32,637 bases of DNA from Thermoplasmata archaeon. Lineage in GTDB: Archaea; Thermoplasmatota; DTKX01; VGTL01. Numbering within the stretch: the stretch's first letter is position 1; each line of letters begins with the position of its first letter. The notes under the pieces were generated by a model. It did not search any database. It saw only the letters and a list, made by a program, of their open reading frames with translations, and was not told where the DNA came from. The stretch spans positions 1 to 32,637 of the forward strand of contig JAWCLH010000030.1 of assembly GCA_038851035.1 (NCBI GenBank), given 5' to 3'. Position numbers and translations under genes: made by a program. Of the stretch, positions 31,297 through 32,637 are shown piece by piece.

Positions 31297-31663
31297 CCCT
31301 ATGGCGAGAGGGTCGTCTGAATAAGAACGTTATGCTTGGAAATGGCGTTCAATTATCACGTATTGAATCCGTGGCCGGTGGCTCATTGGTGGGCAGGTGG
31401 CAAGGTCGTGCTAGTGCAAAGTGGAATTCTAACGGGGTGATGACGGGATTTTGACACCAAGGGACACGGCACGCTGTGAGGGGCGAACCCCGGGGGGCGG
31501 GGCCCCCCAATGGTGAACCGATGAACCGCCTCTCCTGGTTTCGTCTCCCCGTCATCACCCCTTGAGAGCCACACTCCCTTCGTTTCTCCTCCCTTAGCAG
31601 TCCCTACTTATTCCTATCTCTGGCTCCTCTTGAGCCCCTACCCCAACATCCTCCCTACTACCC
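31297..31663. other. Gene-free region containing a large inverted-repeat element
   Basis: There is no credible protein gene in these 367 nt. The open frames present are short and lack family resemblance. The dominant feature is the 128-nt inverted-repeat element listed separately at 31434-31561. The flank 31297-31433 is of mixed composition and must contain the flavoprotein promoter, but no strong TATA box stands out. The flank 31562-31663 is C- and T-rich, just behind the stop of the surface protein at 31664. Confidence 0.5.
31434..31561. repeat. 128-nt imperfect palindrome (structured RNA or MITE candidate)
   Basis: The ends are perfect 14-bp inverted repeats: GGGGTGATGACGGG (31434-31447) and CCCGTCATCACCCC (31548-31561). 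Inside are further nested pairings on the plus strand. GAC..ACCA..GGG (31453-31463) can pair with the TCCTGGTTTCGTC side. CACGG-CACG-CTGTG needs one G-U pair on the plus strand, which hints at plus-strand RNA. GGGGCGAACCCC and a GGGGGG/CCCCCC hairpin follow. There are two near-identical 8-mers, TGAACCGA and TGAACCGC. No protein is encoded and no second copy is in the window. Confidence 0.6.
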
Positions 31664-32637
31664 TCACTTGTTCCTCTCCACGAGGGTGTCCCCAGCCTCG
31701 CCCTCGGCCTCTAGCTCCTTGTCTTTAAGCCCCGCCTCGGCGGGCGGAGCGGGGGCCTCGGGCTTCCCAGCCTGCTCCGGCGCTGCCACAGGCGCCAGGC
31801 TAGTGGCCTGGTCTATGTCCTCAGGCTTCGCCTCGCCCACGCCGCTCTTGTCCTTTAGGCCAGTCTTGGCGGGCTGAGGCTCTGGAGCCTCCGGCGGCGG
31901 GGCCTCGGGGGGCTTCGGGGGCTCCTTCGGCCTCTTCTTCATCACCCTCTCGACCTTTGGCATCGTAGCCCTGCGCGCCTCCTGCGCCTCCCTCTCCCTC
32001 CGCTCCGCCTCCGCGGCCTCGATTTCCGCAAGCACCCTCTTCCTTCTCTGGCTCCAGGAGGCGGTGACGATGTACGTGACCAACGGCAGGGCCAGTCCGA
32101 TTCCTATCATTAGCCCCGCCAGGTTGAGCATCCAGCTCGTGTCCTCCTTCACCACCACTGGCGGCTTCTCCTTCAGGACCACCCGGGACTCGGTCACGGT
32201 GTTGCCCGCGGCGTCCGTGCTCTTGACGGTGATTCTGTTTTCGCCGTCCTCGAGCACGACGGGAATCGCGAATAGGCCGTCGCGCCCGACGAGGACGACC
32301 GTCTCGGTGTTTATTAGCACCCTGGCGAAGGGCTCGGTCTGGCCCGTGACGGTTATCAGCCTCTGCTTGGCCTTGAGTCCCTCGTCGGGGAACGTGAGCA
32401 CGATGGTCGGGGTTGTGGTGTCAAGGCTCACGGTCCTCGTCAGGACGACGGTGTTGCCGGCCTGGTCCGTGGCCGAGACCACGATTCTCTGCGTCCCGTC
32501 CTCTGGGAAAGCGAGGGTCTGGGTGAAGACGAAGTCCACGACCTGCACGAGCTCTCCATTGATTCTGACCTCGGCGCCGAAGTCCACGGAGCCCACGACG
32601 GTGACGACTCTGGAGGCCAGAGCGAGGCCGTCCGCGG
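31664..32637 (-). CDS. Membrane-anchored surface protein, C-terminal part (5' end outside window)
   Basis: The frame is open to the right window edge, so the start is missing. The visible 324 or so residues hold two outside Ig-like/Big repeats (VVTVVGSVDFGAEVRINGEL with SATDQAGNTVVLTRTVSLD, and ITVTGQTEPFARVLINTETV with KSTDAAGNTVTESRV). A membrane helix follows (NLAGLMIGIGLALPLVTYIV). The cytoplasmic tail of about 125 residues begins with a charged helix (KRVLAEIEAAEAERREREAQ) and becomes Pro/Ala/Glu-rich. The motif GLKDK occurs twice in it. A charged inside tail this long is unusual for a pure surface anchor and suggests an inside binding partner. The Big repeats suggest adhesion. No enzyme domain is visible in this part. 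Confidence 0.8.
   Translation of the reverse strand, partial: ADGLALASRVVTVVGSVDFGAEVRINGELVQVVDFVFTQTLAFPEDGTQRIVVSATDQAGNTVVLTRTVSLDTTTPTIVLTFPDEGLKAKQRLITVTGQTEPFARVLINTETVVLVGRDGLFAIPVVLEDGENRITVKSTDAAGNTVTESRVVLKEKPPVVVKEDTSWMLNLAGLMIGIGLALPLVTYIVTASWSQRRKRVLAEIEAAEAERREREAQEARRATMPKVERVMKKRPKEPPKPPEAPPPEAPEPQPAKTGLKDKSGVGEAKPEDIDQATSLAPVAAPEQAGKPEAPAPPAEAGLKDKELEAEGEAGDTLVERNK

Noticed and set aside
31437-31443. Box C (GTGATGA) of a C/D guide RNA within the 128-nt element
   Set aside because: No CTGA box D lies at the expected distance near the other end. The motif is simply part of the terminal inverted repeat and occurs on both strands.
1-32637. CRISPR arrays, rRNA genes, toxin-antitoxin or phage genes
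   Set aside because: No regularly spaced repeat array, no rRNA-like stretch and no capsid, integrase or Cas motifs were seen. The only repeats are the two 30-bp copies and the palindromes listed.

Overview
The window looks like an archaeal chromosome, most likely an uncultured Thermoplasmatota (Thermoplasmata-like) lineage. The evidence is two Sm/LSm-type proteins, an archaeal-style TrmJ, a tRNA-Ser with a bulge-helix-bulge intron and no encoded CCA, TATA boxes about 25 nt before starts, a PGF-CTERM sorting tail, and several large cell-surface proteins built from CARDB and NEW3-type repeats. Base composition is GC-rich (about 60% by eye), with sharp AT-rich islands at promoters. The lineage is an inference; there is no rRNA here.

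Layout. 1-2916: the tail of an unknown gene, then an alpha-glucan phosphorylase (glgP). 2917-3870: a wrecked IS481-like insertion sequence directly behind the glgP stop codon. 3871-6353: an AT-rich control region with two 30-bp direct repeats, then a three-gene unit of a tandem ribbon-helix-helix (RHH) DNA-binding protein, a divergent FtsZ/tubulin-family protein without a recognisable catalytic T7 loop, and a low-complexity protein that overlaps the FtsZ-like gene by ATGA. 6396-9979: information-processing and housekeeping genes (trmJ, an LSm-like protein, truA, an M20 metallopeptidase). 10036-15835: a membrane-anchored beta-rich protein, a 944-residue PGF-CTERM surface protein, and a transmembrane regulator with an outside sensor half and two cytoplasmic winged helices. 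16185-19531: a PLP aminotransferase, a sugar-nucleotide pyrophosphorylase, a small LSm protein, and a divergent metallo-beta-lactamase hydrolase. 19700-29768: two giant exported proteins (16 CARDB-like repeats plus a PKD-like domain; a gingipain-like C25 peptidase with six NEW3-like repeats) on either side of an intron-bearing tRNA-Ser(GGA). 29845-32637: a dihydrolipoamide-dehydrogenase-type flavoprotein, a 128-nt GC-rich inverted-repeat element, and the C-terminal part of another membrane-anchored surface protein.

Working together. About half of the coding sequence makes exported or membrane-anchored proteins. The transmembrane regulator lies just upstream of the PGF-CTERM protein on the same strand and may control surface genes. 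The best candidate for an undescribed system is 3899-6353: operator-like repeats, an RHH DNA binder, a tubulin-fold protein and a coupled adaptor-like protein. This is formally like a segregation cassette (centromere, centromere-binding protein, filament protein), but that reading is inference.
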